Assembly: GCF_001605885.1 (NCBI RefSeq)
Contig: NZ_LRPE01000039.1
Location: forward strand, 411,421-475,420
Length of the DNA: 64,000 nucleotides
Direction of reading: 5' to 3'
Source: Acinetobacter lactucae
Lineage (GTDB): Bacteria; Pseudomonadota; Gammaproteobacteria; Pseudomonadales; Moraxellaceae
Positions within the stretch are counted from its first letter, which is position 1; every line of letters begins with the position of its first letter. Under the pieces are notes generated by a model, which was not told the DNA's origin, searched no databases, and saw only the letters and a program-made list of their open reading frames with translations. Below are positions 18,327-28,130 of this stretch, one piece after another. Position numbers and translations under genes: made by a program.

Positions 18327-19670
18327 TCAAAACCCTCTTAATTGTTTTCTAAAACGGAAACATATGGCACTCATTAGACAAGCCACTAAATAACTTATGG
18401 CTGCCATCCACCAAAAACCATAAATTCCCATAGCAGAAATCGAGATATTCTGCCAATGCAGTCCTTTATAGGCCATCCACCAACCGCCGCCCAATCCGAA
18501 ACACAACACCATGACCAAGAAAATCAGCATCGGTAAAATCGACACATCCCAACAGCGCAATAAAGAGGTCAATAACGCCATTAAGCCATCTAGAAAATGA
18601 AACATACAGGCAATCAACAACAGTGATGCAGCCAAAATTTTTACGGCCAAATCATCTGAATAGAAGGTAACTATTATGTCCCGCTCTAACCATAAGCATA
18701 GGGACAGACCGCCACTCACCGCCATAATCACCCATATACTTTGTCTGGCAATTTTATTTGCTTCTTCCATGTTCCCACTGCCCATAGAGCGTGACACCAA
18801 AATGCTATAAGCCGAGGCAATTGATGAAGGGATAATAAACATGAATCCGCTGGTACTTGTGACAATTTGATGGGCTGCGGACACCACACTCCCAAAAGGC
18901 AAAATCAAAATAGCAACCGAACAAAATGCAACGACATCCATCAATGCTATGATTGTGGTCGGTATCCCTATTTTTAAAATCATACGCAGACTTTGTCGAC
19001 TATCTTCAACTGACCGTTCTGGTTGCTCAATAAAGATGTATCCTTTCTCCAGAAAAAATAGGTAATAAACAGCCAACATAATCCACCGTACAATGAGAGT
19101 GGCTAACAAGGCCCCCATGGCACCGAGTGGTGGAATTGAAAATAAAGCGACACCATAAATCAAAAGATAGGACAAAATAATTTTAAGAATGAAGAAAATG
19201 CTATCTGATAGTAAAACCCTATGCGCATTTTCAGTGACCTGAGACAAAGCTGTAAATAAGCGCATCAGTAAATGCGCAGGTAAAATAAATACCAAAAGCC
19301 AAATACAATTTTTAGTAATTGAAACGACATGTTCAGATGCACCAAATAATTTTGGTAAATCACGGAACAAATAAAGCAAGCCAATACTCAGCAACGCTGA
19401 ACCTAACATCAGCCAAATGCCTTGAATAAAAATTTGACGAATGCGTGGTATGTCATGGCAACCATAAGCTTCCGAGAGCTTGAGGATCACACCTTGCAGC
19501 ATACCCATCCCAATGACATAAACCACTGTATATAAAGATAAGGTCACCGATAATGCGGCGACATGGTCATTACTAAAATGCCCTACATAAGCAATATCAA
19601 TCAATCCACTTAAAACTAGAATTAAATTGCTTGAGAGCATGGGAATAAATAATTTAAAAATCTGGTTCAT
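18327..19670 (-). CDS. MATE family efflux transporter
   Basis: Twelve-segment cation antiporter of 447 residues in the inner membrane, of the NorM-like multidrug and toxin extrusion family. IPMLSSNLILVLSGLIDIAYVGHFSNDHVAALSV is the characteristic first repeat; the second half repeats the pattern with GIPTTIIALMDVVAFCSVA and AAHQIVTSTSGFMFIIPSSIASAYSILVSRSMG. Acinetobacter carries several MATE pumps, and I cannot tell which this is or what it exports. It converges on DUF523 with 20 bases between, and no terminator is evident there. Confidence 0.88.
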   Translation of the reverse strand: MNQIFKLFIPMLSSNLILVLSGLIDIAYVGHFSNDHVAALSVTLSLYTVVYVIGMGMLQGVILKLSEAYGCHDIPRIRQIFIQGIWLMLGSALLSIGLLYLFRDLPKLFGASEHVVSITKNCIWLLVFILPAHLLMRLFTALSQVTENAHRVLLSDSIFFILKIILSYLLIYGVALFSIPPLGAMGALLATLIVRWIMLAVYYLFFLEKGYIFIEQPERSVEDSRQSLRMILKIGIPTTIIALMDVVAFCSVAILILPFGSVVSAAHQIVTSTSGFMFIIPSSIASAYSILVSRSMGSGNMEEANKIARQSIWVIMAVSGGLSLCLWLERDIIVTFYSDDLAVKILAASLLLIACMFHFLDGLMALLTSLLRCWDVSILPMLIFLVMVLCFGLGGGWWMAYKGLHWQNISISAMGIYGFWWMAAISYLVACLMSAICFRFRKQLRGF

Positions 19671-19796
19671 CTAGGAAATACCTTATTTTTCTTTGCGATT
19701 TATACTCATATTCACGTTATTTTTAGTGCATCAATCCAAAGCAAAAGACATACCAGCTCTACCTTTAGCTCCCATAAAATATGCTTTAAATAAAAA

Positions 19797-19819
19797 AGAC
19801 CAAACTATTCGTTTGGTCT
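19797..19819 (-). terminator. Terminator after the BASS-family transporter gene
   Basis: AGACCAAAC (19797-19805) pairs with GTTTGGTCT (19811-19819) around a 5-base loop, followed on the minus strand by six T. Confidence 0.88.
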
Positions 19820-19845
19820 CATTTTCTAATTCATTTTTTCTACAG

Positions 19846-20784
19846 TTATTCTTGTTTGTGTTTACTTGCCCAATAAGTCGCAAGCGCAGGCCCAGAAATA
19901 TTATGCCAAAGACTGAAAATCGCGCTTGGTACGGCAGTAATTGGAGATGCAGCAAAATGCACTGCGGCGAGCGCAACACCTAAACCTGAGTTTTGCATTC
20001 CGACTTCTACAGCAATAGCTTTACTGTCCGCATAAGGCAATTTAAAGAATCTCGCTGCTGCAAAACCTAATAAATATCCAAGCCCATTATGTAAAATCAC
20101 CACAGCCAAAATGAGCAAGCCCGATTGAAGAATGGCTGCTTTGCTTCCCCCAATAATGGCTGCCACAATCGCTACAATTGCAATGACCGAAACTAAAGGC
20201 ATGACTTGAATATAAGATTCGACTTGACGTTTAAGCCATGTTCTTAAAATCAGACCAACCACAATAGGAAGCAGAACCACCTGCAAAATCGAAATAAACA
20301 TCGAAGCTGCATCAATCTTTAGCCATTGGCTGGCAAGCAAATAGAAAATCGCAGGTGTTAGCACAGGCGCTAAAAGCGTAGATACCGATGTACAGGCCAC
20401 TGATAAAGCCACATTGCCTTTAGCCATATAGGTAATTACGTTTGAAGCCGTTCCACCTGGACAACATCCAACCAAAATAACCCCAACGGCTATTTCAGGT
20501 GGTAAATTAAATAATTTACATAATATAAATGCCAAACCCGGCATCACTACAAACTGCGCTACGACTCCAATGAGTACGGCTTTAGGGCTTTGTAATACCC
20601 CTTTAAAATCATCGACAGTCATGGTCATTCCCATGCCGAGCATAATAATCCCCAAAATCCATGGAATGTATGCTTTGAGCCAGACAAAAAATTCAGGCTG
20701 CCATAGCGCTAGCGCTGCAAAAACAATCACCCATAGCGCGAATGTTTTTTGAATAAATTGGGTAAAGCGTAGAAATGCAGCCAT
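19846..20784 (-). CDS. Bile acid:sodium symporter (BASS) family transporter
   Basis: Inner-membrane sodium-coupled organic anion carrier, 312 residues with about ten hydrophobic segments. [40 protein letters not shown] and [16 protein letters not shown] are the conserved sodium-site and crossover motifs. Bacterial members carry pantoate, pyruvate or sulfur-containing acids rather than bile acids, and the substrate here is not visible. It precedes pncA's far side on the same strand but is separated by 53 bases, so a shared transcript with pncA is possible. Confidence 0.87.
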   Translation of the reverse strand: MAAFLRFTQFIQKTFALWVIVFAALALWQPEFFVWLKAYIPWILGIIMLGMGMTMTVDDFKGVLQSPKAVLIGVVAQFVVMPGLAFILCKLFNLPPEIAVGVILVGCCPGGTASNVITYMAKGNVALSVACTSVSTLLAPVLTPAIFYLLASQWLKIDAASMFISILQVVLLPIVVGLILRTWLKRQVESYIQVMPLVSVIAIVAIVAAIIGGSKAAILQSGLLILAVVILHNGLGYLLGFAAARFFKLPYADSKAIAVEVGMQNSGLGVALAAVHFAASPITAVPSAIFSLWHNISGPALATYWASKHKQE

Positions 20785-20837
20785 ACTTTCTATCCCTAAA
20801 AATTAAAATATGAAAGTTAAAAACTAGAGCAATATAT

Positions 20838-21482
20838 TTAGCGCTCGCTCAACAGATCAGTAGATTGAATACGGACAACACCTTGTTGCTGCATGGTTTG
20901 CCATGCATTTTCTAATGAGCCATTCAAGTCAATACCTTTACAAGCATCTTCAACCACTAAAGTTTTAAAACCTTGTTTAACTGCATCTAAAGCAGTCCAT
21001 GCGACACAAAAATCCGTGGCAATTCCGACCACATAAACCGTAGAAATGCCACGCTCTTTTAAGTATCCCGTTAAACCCGTCATTGTGGCGTGGTCTGCTT
21101 CCATAAAAGCCGAATAGCTATCAATATGAGCATGAAAGCCCTTTCGAATAATCAGTTGAGCGGTCGGAATATTTAAATCAGGGTGGAACTCAGCATCTTT
21201 GGTACCTTGTACGCAATGCTTAGGCCAAAGCACCTGCTGTCCATAGTCGAGTTCAATCGTTTCAAATGGCTGTTTCCCCGTATGGTTTTGTGCAAAAGAA
21301 ATATGATTATCCGGATGCCAATCTTGGGTCAGAACGACATTTTCAAAACAACCGGCCAATTGGTTAATGATTGGAATAATTGTATCGGCATCGGCAACTG
21401 CTAAGTTTCCACCCGGTGTAAAACCATTTTGTACATCAACTACGATTAAAGCCGCATTTTGGGGTTGTTTATTCATATTCAT
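20838..21482 (-). CDS. pncA: Nicotinamidase
   Basis: Hydrolyses nicotinamide to nicotinate for NAD salvage. The cysteine-hydrolase triad is visible as Asp16 (LIVVDVQNGF), Lys114 (IIRKGFHAH) and Cys159 (GIATDFCV). Asp54 and His56 in TQDWHPDNHISF are placed as metal ligands. At 214 residues it matches bacterial PncA. It may be transcribed with the BASS carrier that follows on the same strand. The second ATG at 21476 is an equally possible start. Confidence 0.94.
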   Translation of the reverse strand: MNMNKQPQNAALIVVDVQNGFTPGGNLAVADADTIIPIINQLAGCFENVVLTQDWHPDNHISFAQNHTGKQPFETIELDYGQQVLWPKHCVQGTKDAEFHPDLNIPTAQLIIRKGFHAHIDSYSAFMEADHATMTGLTGYLKERGISTVYVVGIATDFCVAWTALDAVKQGFKTLVVEDACKGIDLNGSLENAWQTMQQQGVVRIQSTDLLSER

Positions 21483-21809
21483 GTCATCTTCAATCCCAAT
21501 CGGGAAAATTGCATTCTATCTTGCCATAAAAAAAGCCTATATTAAGTAAGGCCCAGTCGAATCAGGCTGTATTGTTATATTTACGGGTCTCTCAGCTGGC
21601 AATAATGAAAACATCCTATCTTTTCCTCAAGTTTACATCGCGATTATCCGTTAGGCGTATTGTTCTTATGCGTCTGATCAGTCATAATTTGCATAATTGT
21701 CATTCAACAATCTGTTATTGTTAGAACTGGACAATCAAAATACTGCAACCATCCCACATTTTGTTTTTCTTACCTCAGATTCGGATGGATAAATAGGATA
21801 TTTTTAAAA
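21483..21809. other. 327-base divergent region between pncA and dapA
   Basis: Promoter region for two divergent genes. AAAAAAAGCCT at 21528-21538 with a short AGGC partner is too weak to call a terminator. I see no gene or clear operator in it. Confidence 0.4.
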
Positions 21810-22703
21810 ATGACTCAGCAAGCACAGACCATTCAAGGCTCAATCGTCGCAATCGTCACACCCATGTTGAAAGACGGCGGTGTAGATTGGAAGGGTCTTG
21901 AGAAGCTGGTTGAGTGGCACATAGAACAAGGTACAAACAGTATTGTAGCCGTCGGTACAACCGGCGAAGCCTCAACATTGAGCATGGAAGAGCACACACA
22001 GGTTATTAAAGAAATTATTCGTGTAGCCAATAAACGTATTCCAATTATTGCCGGTACTGGTGCAAACTCAACCCGTGAAGCAATCGAATTAACTAAAGCT
22101 GCGAAAGATCTTGGCGCAGATGCAGCTTTACTTGTAACGCCATACTATAACAAGCCAACTCAAGAAGGCCTATTCCAACACTATAAAGCGATTGCTGAAG
22201 CTGTTGAATTACCGCTTATTCTATATAACGTGCCTGGTCGTACTGGCGTAGACCTTTCAAACGACACAGCTGTACGTTTAGCAGAGATCTCGAATATTGT
22301 CGGCATTAAAGATGCGACAGGTGATGTCCCTCGTGGTAAAGCTTTAATTGAGGCGTTAAATGGCAAGATGGCTGTGTACTCAGGTGACGACGAGACAGCA
22401 TGGGAACTTATGCTTCTTGGCGCTGATGGGAATATCTCGGTTACTGCAAATGTTGCCCCTAAAGCCATGAGCGAAGTATGTGCTGTTGCGATTGCCAAAG
22501 ATGAGCAACAAGCGAAGGCGCTTAACAATAAGATTGCAAATTTACACAATATTCTATTTTGCGAATCAAACCCAATTCCTGTGAAATGGGCACTACATGA
22601 GATGGGACTGATTGATACTGGTATTCGTTTACCACTCACTCCTCTCGCTGAGCAATATCGCGAACCTCTCCGCAATGCCCTAAAAGATGCGGGAATTATT
22701 TAA
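21810..22703 (+). CDS. dapA: 4-hydroxy-tetrahydrodipicolinate synthase
   Basis: Condenses pyruvate with aspartate semialdehyde in the lysine and diaminopimelate pathway. Lys167 in VGIKDATGD forms the Schiff base, Tyr139 in LYNVPGRTG and Thr50-Thr51 in GTTGEAST complete the catalytic site. The length of 297 residues is typical. The next gene, 12 bases on, is the BamC-type lipoprotein, the same dapA-nlpB pairing as in Escherichia coli. dapB of the same pathway is at 39713-40534. Confidence 0.97.
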   Translation: MTQQAQTIQGSIVAIVTPMLKDGGVDWKGLEKLVEWHIEQGTNSIVAVGTTGEASTLSMEEHTQVIKEIIRVANKRIPIIAGTGANSTREAIELTKAAKDLGADAALLVTPYYNKPTQEGLFQHYKAIAEAVELPLILYNVPGRTGVDLSNDTAVRLAEISNIVGIKDATGDVPRGKALIEALNGKMAVYSGDDETAWELMLLGADGNISVTANVAPKAMSEVCAVAIAKDEQQAKALNNKIANLHNILFCESNPIPVKWALHEMGLIDTGIRLPLTPLAEQYREPLRNALKDAGII

Positions 22704-22715
22704 TAAGAGCAATTT

Positions 22716-23321
22716 ATGATGCAATTACGTCTTGGTTTAGTCCTTGCAGTTTCAGCCTTAAGTTTAGCTGGTTGTAGTCGCTTCGCAATTAATAATCATT
22801 CTTTAGATTATAAAAATGCCAAGCAACTTGCCCCGCTTGAGTACCCTGCCGATGCAACTGTACGACCAGCGACACCTTTGTATCCTGCACCAACTGTAGA
22901 ACAGCGCGCTATCGATAACGCACCGAAGTTTGAAAACAAGCGTGGCAACCGTTTTGAATTGCCACGCCCTGAACAAACGCAAGGTAACGCTACAGCAGAT
23001 GCGTCTGCTCAAACGTCGACTGCCCTTGGACGTCCTCAGCTTGTGACTGACGGTAATAAAAACCCGTTGTTAAAAGTTGATGGAAATACAGCCGAGATCT
23101 GGCAATACACCAAAGCAACTTTAAGTACTTTAAATTTCAACATCATCGCTCAAGGTAGTAATCAGGCGACGATTAAAGTAAATGACAATACTTATGTGCT
23201 TAAACTTACTGGTGTAGGTTCTAGTCATACTCTTGCTCTATTTAATGTAGATAACACTTTTGCAAGTCCAGATGTGGCTGCTGAAGTGTTAAACCAGATT
23301 TACCAAAATTGGCCAGCCTAG
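22716..23321 (+). CDS. bamC: Short BamC/NlpB-like outer membrane lipoprotein
   Basis: Predicted accessory lipoprotein of the BAM outer-membrane protein assembly complex. The signal peptide ends in LAGC (Cys20, or Cys19 if the second ATG at 22719 is used). An unstructured stretch with YKNAKQLAPLEYP resembles the BamD-binding lasso of BamC, and one compact C-terminal domain follows. At 201 residues it is well short of the roughly 340-residue E. coli protein and appears to lack the second helix-grip domain. Position directly after dapA supports the name. Confidence 0.8.
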   Translation: MMQLRLGLVLAVSALSLAGCSRFAINNHSLDYKNAKQLAPLEYPADATVRPATPLYPAPTVEQRAIDNAPKFENKRGNRFELPRPEQTQGNATADASAQTSTALGRPQLVTDGNKNPLLKVDGNTAEIWQYTKATLSTLNFNIIAQGSNQATIKVNDNTYVLKLTGVGSSHTLALFNVDNTFASPDVAAEVLNQIYQNWPA

Positions 23322-23343
23322 TCGTTTACTAGGCATTTTTTTT
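23316..23343 (+). terminator. Terminator between bamC and purC
   Basis: GCCTAGT (23316-23322) pairs with ACTAGGC (23328-23334) around CGTTT, followed by A and eight T. The stem begins inside the bamC stop region and the T run ends 14 bases before the purC ATG. Confidence 0.82.
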
Positions 23344-23357
23344 AAAAAGGTTCCCTC

Positions 23358-24077
23358 ATGTTAAAACAAACCTTGCTCTATACTGGTAAAGCAAAATCTG
23401 TATATGAAACAGACAATGCCGACCATCTGATTTTAGTCTTTCGTGATGATGCCTCTGCGTTCAACGGCGAAAAAATCGAACAACTAGATCGTAAAGGCAA
23501 GGTGAACAACCGTTTTAACGCCTTCATCATGGAAAAACTTGCTGCTGCGGGTATTGAAACGCATTTTGAAAAATTGCTTTCTCCAACTGAAGTGCTTGTT
23601 AAAAAACTTCAAATGATTCCAGTTGAATGTGTAATTCGTAACTACGCAGCTGGTTCTCTATGCCGTCGCTTAGGTGTAGAAGAAGGTAAAGAGTTAACTC
23701 CTCCTACATTTGAATTGTTCTATAAAGATGACGGTCTAGGCGACCCAATGGTTAACGAATCTCAAGCGATTGCTTTAGGTTGGGCGACTGCTGAACAGTT
23801 AGAACAAATGAAAGTTTTAACTTATAAAGTAAACGATGTATTAAAAGCATTGTTTGCTGAAGGCAACATGATTTTGGTGGACTTCAAGCTTGAATTCGGT
23901 GTTTTCCATGACCGTATCGTGCTTGGTGATGAGTTCTCTCCAGACGGCTGTCGTTTATGGGATAAAGACTCTAAGAAGAAACTCGACAAAGACCGTTTCC
24001 GTCAAGGTTTAGGCGGTGTTGTTGAAGCTTATGAAGAAGTTGCTGCTCGTTTAGGCGTAGATTTATCTGACATCTAA
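23358..24077 (+). CDS. purC: Phosphoribosylaminoimidazole-succinocarboxamide synthase
   Basis: ATP-dependent ligation of aspartate to CAIR in purine synthesis. [14 protein letters not shown] is the N-terminal nucleotide-binding loop, [16 protein letters not shown] and [10 protein letters not shown] the central motifs, and [14 protein letters not shown] the conserved C-terminal element. The length of 239 is typical of the bacterial single-domain enzyme. It is preceded at very short range by a terminator, so its promoter must lie inside bamC or it depends on read-through. Confidence 0.97.
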   Translation: MLKQTLLYTGKAKSVYETDNADHLILVFRDDASAFNGEKIEQLDRKGKVNNRFNAFIMEKLAAAGIETHFEKLLSPTEVLVKKLQMIPVECVIRNYAAGSLCRRLGVEEGKELTPPTFELFYKDDGLGDPMVNESQAIALGWATAEQLEQMKVLTYKVNDVLKALFAEGNMILVDFKLEFGVFHDRIVLGDEFSPDGCRLWDKDSKKKLDKDRFRQGLGGVVEAYEEVAARLGVDLSDI

Positions 24078-24090
24078 TCAGTAAAACTTC

Positions 24091-24120
24091 AAAAAAACCG
24101 GGCTGAAGCCCGGTTTTTTT
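24091..24120 (+). terminator. Terminator after purC
   Basis: A 13-bp stem (24091-24103 with 24108-24120) around a TGAA loop, ending in seven T. Confidence 0.95.
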
Positions 24121-24266
24121 ATATTCAGCGCAATACAACCAAAACAATATAGACAGATTTGTCTATTAAAATAAATTAGCGCTTGCACAATCTTAATTTA
24201 AAACACTAAAATCTAAAAAAACACAAAGTACTTCACAATAATTAAATTTAAAACCAGAGTGATCCT

Positions 24267-24470
24267 ATGGAAATATCTAAGCTTGAAAAGAGATTAATCA
24301 ATCATCCAGTCCATTTTGGTGAGAATCCTCTGGTCTTATTAACCAACTTTAGCAATTCTGCTTTAAAACAAGGCTGGAGTCAGGCAGAAGTTGAATCTGT
24401 TATTGCTCAAGCTTCTCAAGGCGACTATATGGCACTCATCCGCACTTTAAGAACTTATACATTTTTTTAA
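24267..24470 (+). CDS. Small protein of unknown function (67 residues)
   Basis: I do not recognise a family. The predicted protein is soluble, has no signal peptide or cysteines, and is likely mostly helical: KLEKRLINHPVHF at the start, an amphipathic QAEVESVIAQASQG segment, and MALIRTLRTYTFF at the end. A weak GAGTGATC ribosome site precedes the ATG. It stands alone between the purC terminator and the FNT gene, with about 190 and 155 flanking bases. The coding composition looks like that of its neighbours, so I think it is real. Confidence 0.6.
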   Translation: MEISKLEKRLINHPVHFGENPLVLLTNFSNSALKQGWSQAEVESVIAQASQGDYMALIRTLRTYTFF

Positions 24471-24625
24471 TCTTATTTTTTTGATGATCTGCTCTACTAT
24501 TGCGAATTCAATTTATAAAAAAATACATAAAGCTGTTATGAATAGACTAGATTTATCCTGAGCACTACCTTAACAATAAATAAAACAATAAATATAAGAT
24601 ATTTATTCAGTGAGGAGTAAACCTG

Positions 24626-25474
24626 ATGGACCATGAAATAGAGGAAAAAAAGGTCGAGAAAACCTTAAGCTGGCGTGAAAAAATGGCAGTAGAAGAACAT
24701 GAGAAACTGTCACCCCGTCTGGTTTATGAAATTATCCGCCGTGATGGTGCCGAAGAGCTGGATCGTCCAACAACTGCACTGATCTTTTCAGGGATTGCCG
24801 CGGGTTTAGTCATCAGTTTTTCATTTGTATTTAAAGCGATTATTGCTGCTTATCTCCCAGCTGATGCAGTCTGGACCGATTTAATCACTAATGTGGGTTA
24901 TACCATTGGGTTTCTAATCGCTATTTTGAGTCACATGCAACTCTTTACCGAGAATACTATCACCACAGTTGTACCTTTATTCAAGCCCTTTACTCTCGAT
25001 AAATTACGAGCAGTGGGTCGATTATGGGGGATTGTGATTCTATGCAACATCATTGGAACAGCTTTGGCGAGTTTATTTTTCCTCACTACTCATCTGTTTA
25101 CTCCAGATATCGACAAAGCACTAGATGAACTCGCCCATCATGTGGGTTCCTTTTCCGCCACCCAGAATATGCTCAAAGGTATTATGTCAGGGCTGTTAAT
25201 TGCAGCTTTGGTCTGGATGATGCCTTCAGTCAATAATAAATTCTTGCTCATCTTTTTCATGACGTATTTGATAGGACTGGGTGACTTTACCCATGTAGTG
25301 GTTGGTTCTACAGAAATGTCCTATCTGGTCTGGCAAGGAGAAGCTTCTATTGGCAAGTATCTATTTACTTTCCTGATCCCGACCACCATTGGCAATATTG
25401 TTGGTGGTACAGGCGTGTTTACTCTACTAATTTATGGTCAAGTGACTGAAGAACTAGAGCAGAAGCATCAATGA
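24626..25474 (+). CDS. Formate/nitrite transporter (FNT) family protein, YfdC-like
   Basis: Inner-membrane channel-like protein of 282 residues with six membrane segments. A charged cytosolic N-terminus of about 50 residues precedes LIFSGIAAGLVISFSFVFKA. VGYTIGFLIAILSHMQLFTENT is the first half-helix region and YLIGLGDFTHVVVGSTEM the second, carrying the conserved histidine of FNT pores. The long acidic N-terminus and HMQLFTEN resemble YfdC rather than FocA or NirC. The transported anion is unknown. It faces rarA tail to tail with one base between the stops. Confidence 0.85.
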   Translation: MDHEIEEKKVEKTLSWREKMAVEEHEKLSPRLVYEIIRRDGAEELDRPTTALIFSGIAAGLVISFSFVFKAIIAAYLPADAVWTDLITNVGYTIGFLIAILSHMQLFTENTITTVVPLFKPFTLDKLRAVGRLWGIVILCNIIGTALASLFFLTTHLFTPDIDKALDELAHHVGSFSATQNMLKGIMSGLLIAALVWMMPSVNNKFLLIFFMTYLIGLGDFTHVVVGSTEMSYLVWQGEASIGKYLFTFLIPTTIGNIVGGTGVFTLLIYGQVTEELEQKHQ

Positions 25475-25475
25475 A

Positions 25476-26741
25476 CTATTGTTCCTGCTGCCATCTGCGT
25501 TGCTGTAAGCGCTCGCCTTCAACCTCACGCTTATTTCTCGCAGACTCATAGAGTTTGGTTCCCTTTAACTCTGGCGGCAAATAATCTTGCAGTACAAAGT
25601 GCTCAGGGTAATCGTGAGGATAGAGATAATTAATCCCATAGCCTTGCTGTTTCATAAGCTTAGTCGGCGCGTTTCTCAAATGCAAAGGCACAGGTAAATT
25701 CGCCGTTTTTTCAGCAAGTTCTAGAGCCTTATTAATCGCTAAATAAGTACTATTACTTTTTGCACTCGTTGCCAAATAAACTGCTGTTTGACCGAGAATA
25801 ATTCGAGCCTCAGGCATACCCACCGCTTGGACAGAGCGGAAGCATTCACCTGCAAGCAGTAGCGCATTTGGGTTAGAATTTCCGATATCTTCTGAGGCTG
25901 CAATCAGCATACGTCTTGCAATAAAAACCGGATCTTCTCCGCCTTTGAGCATACGTGCCATCCAATATAGAGTTGCATCTGGATCACTGCCTCGAATTGA
26001 TTTAATAAAGGCGGAAACGAGGTCGTAATGCTGCTCACCAGATTTATCATAACGTGCAATATTTTGCTGAGCGACTTTCACCACTACCGCATTGGTAATC
26101 GTATTTTCAACTTCTGGTTCAAAGGTACTTGCAATCAAGTCCAGTAAATTAAGCGCTTTACGAGCATCGCCTGCTGCAAACTGAATGAGCGCATCATATT
26201 CTTCAATATGGATATAACGTTCTTTTAAAAATTTGTCGCTTTGAAGTGCATTATTAATAAGAGTCTGGATCGCCTCGCTGTCTAAACTATTTAAGGTGTA
26301 AACCTGACAGCGTGATAAAAGTGCACTATTCACCTCAAATGATGGGTTTTCAGTGGTCGCACCAATTAAAGTAATTTTGCCTTTTTCTACTGCGCCTAAT
26401 AATGCATCTTGCTGTGATTTATTAAAACGATGAATTTCATCAATAAAAACTACAGGCGTCAGTAAATCACCACTTTCTGCAATTACTTCACGTAATTCTT
26501 TTACGCCCGTATTCAGCGCAGATAAGCTGACAAATGGACGGTCTATTGCCTGAGCCAAAAGTAAAGCAATCGTTGTTTTACCAACGCCTGGTGGTCCCCA
26601 AAAAATAATAGAAGGCAAATGACCCTGATCAATCATTTGACGTAAGGGCGCATGTTCACCTAATAAATGGTCTTGCCCAATAATTTCAGACAAGTCTCTT
26701 GGGCGCAGGCGTTCGGGAAGTGGAATATGGGTGTCTGACAT
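25476..26741 (-). CDS. rarA: Replication-associated recombination protein A (RarA/MgsA AAA+ ATPase)
   Basis: Clamp-loader-like ATPase acting at stalled replication forks. Walker [10 protein letters not shown] has Lys55, and Walker [17 protein letters not shown] has Asp101-Glu102. [12 protein letters not shown] is sensor-like, with the RarA-specific C-terminal half ([41 protein letters not shown]). The length of 421 is normal. The usual lolA/serS partners of enteric rarA are absent here. Confidence 0.96.
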   Translation of the reverse strand: MSDTHIPLPERLRPRDLSEIIGQDHLLGEHAPLRQMIDQGHLPSIIFWGPPGVGKTTIALLLAQAIDRPFVSLSALNTGVKELREVIAESGDLLTPVVFIDEIHRFNKSQQDALLGAVEKGKITLIGATTENPSFEVNSALLSRCQVYTLNSLDSEAIQTLINNALQSDKFLKERYIHIEEYDALIQFAAGDARKALNLLDLIASTFEPEVENTITNAVVVKVAQQNIARYDKSGEQHYDLVSAFIKSIRGSDPDATLYWMARMLKGGEDPVFIARRMLIAASEDIGNSNPNALLLAGECFRSVQAVGMPEARIILGQTAVYLATSAKSNSTYLAINKALELAEKTANLPVPLHLRNAPTKLMKQQGYGINYLYPHDYPEHFVLQDYLPPELKGTKLYESARNKREVEGERLQQRRWQQEQ

Positions 26742-26845
26742 CTCAAATGGCTTTATCGTCTTTTCACTATAGTCTATTGTGTCTCACAGAAATCTACAAT
26801 TTGAATCTATGAGACACATCCTTTATTTACAGGCTGCTCGTAGTA

Positions 26846-28018
26846 TTAAGAGGGTTTCTTACTGAGCTTCAGTAAACGCGCATTTGAGCCATCTTCAATG
26901 ACCCAAATCGAACCATCTTGTGCTTCATGCAATCCACGAATACGTTTTTTCATATCTAATCGTTGCACTTCTTTCACAGGCTTTTGCTCTAAATCCACGA
27001 CCACAATTGCTTCAGAAGATAACCCGCCAATTAATGCTTTATTTTGCCATCCAGGAAATTGTTGACCACGATAAATAATCATACTCGACGGAGAGATTAC
27101 AGGAGTCCAGTCAATTTCAGGTGCTTTAAATTCTGGACGAGTGTGATGATCTGGAATAGGTTGGCCCGAATAATGGTCTCCATTTGAAACGATCGGATAA
27201 CCATAATTTTCACCTTTGGTAATAATATTAAGCTCATCACCACCTTTAGGCCCCATCTCAACCACCCACAGCTGTCCTTGGCGGTCAAAGGCCATACCTA
27301 ATGGGTTACGGTGACCCAGTGACCATATTTCAGCAGTGACCCCGCCTTGCTTATAAAAAGGGTTTCCTGCCGCAGCTGAACCATCCTCATTTAAACGCAA
27401 AATTTTACCCAAGTTACTTTTCATGTTTTGGGCAGGATCAAACTTTTGTCGCTCACCTGAACTGACCCATAGCTTCCCGTTTGCGCCAAAAAGCATGCGA
27501 TGTCCATAATGGCCTTGTCCTGAGACTTTAGGTACTTGCTGCCAAATCTGCTTTATAGCGGTAAGTTTTGGCTGATTGGGGTTAGATAAATCTAATTTCG
27601 CACGCGAAATAACTGCTCCAGATCCACCTTGCCCTTTCGCAGCATAGCTGAGATAAACCCAGTGATTCTTCGCAAAGTCAGGGTGTAAAACGACGTCTCC
27701 TAAACCACCCTGTCCTCCATAATTCACTGCTGGAATACCTTGAACATCCAACATTTGCTTATTTTTAGGATTAAAAATTTTTAATTTACCTTGCCGTTCA
27801 GTCACCAATAAACGCTGATCAGGCAGACTGGTCACCGCCCAAGGTTCATTAAAATGTGCGACTGCTTGCACCTGATAAGTTTGTTTGACAGCAACAGACT
27901 GATCTGCTTTTGCAGTCGTATTTTGTTCAGGATTTTTTGAATTGGTATTATTAGACCCACAGGCCATTAACAAAAAAAAGCTACTACATAATAAGGGTGC
28001 TGCTAATCGTCTCATCAT
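26846..28018 (-). CDS. PQQ-dependent sugar dehydrogenase-like lipoprotein (glucose/sorbosone dehydrogenase family)
   Basis: Predicted lipid-anchored six-bladed beta-propeller, 390 residues. The lipobox LMAC places the lipid on Cys20, and a 30-residue low-complexity linker follows. The propeller carries PWAVTSLPDQRLLVTERQGKL, GQGGLGDVVLHPDF, GHYGHRMLFGANGKLWVSSGER and EMGPKGGDELNII, as in YliI and soluble aldose dehydrogenases. Histidines in HYGHR correspond to the catalytic region. Donor sugar and PQQ dependence are inferred from the family. It stands alone, with AGGAG near the start. Confidence 0.87.
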   Translation of the reverse strand: MMRRLAAPLLCSSFFLLMACGSNNTNSKNPEQNTTAKADQSVAVKQTYQVQAVAHFNEPWAVTSLPDQRLLVTERQGKLKIFNPKNKQMLDVQGIPAVNYGGQGGLGDVVLHPDFAKNHWVYLSYAAKGQGGSGAVISRAKLDLSNPNQPKLTAIKQIWQQVPKVSGQGHYGHRMLFGANGKLWVSSGERQKFDPAQNMKSNLGKILRLNEDGSAAAGNPFYKQGGVTAEIWSLGHRNPLGMAFDRQGQLWVVEMGPKGGDELNIITKGENYGYPIVSNGDHYSGQPIPDHHTRPEFKAPEIDWTPVISPSSMIIYRGQQFPGWQNKALIGGLSSEAIVVVDLEQKPVKEVQRLDMKKRIRGLHEAQDGSIWVIEDGSNARLLKLSKKPS

Positions 28019-28130
28019 TTTTATCTCCTTTTGTTCTTATTGTTATATAACGGAGATGAGCAAAAAAATTACGATAAAAGTGTTACTTTATTATACGCTG
28101 TAATTAATACATCTATTTTTCAAGATTGAA

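Noticed and set aside
19693..19983. 96-codon plus-strand frame spanning the BASS-gene terminator
   Set aside because: It runs through the terminator and into the antisense of a conserved gene, and starts at a poor site.
21528..21552. Possible terminator upstream of pncA
   Set aside because: The stem is only four pairs long despite a T7 run, and no gene upstream on that strand would need it.
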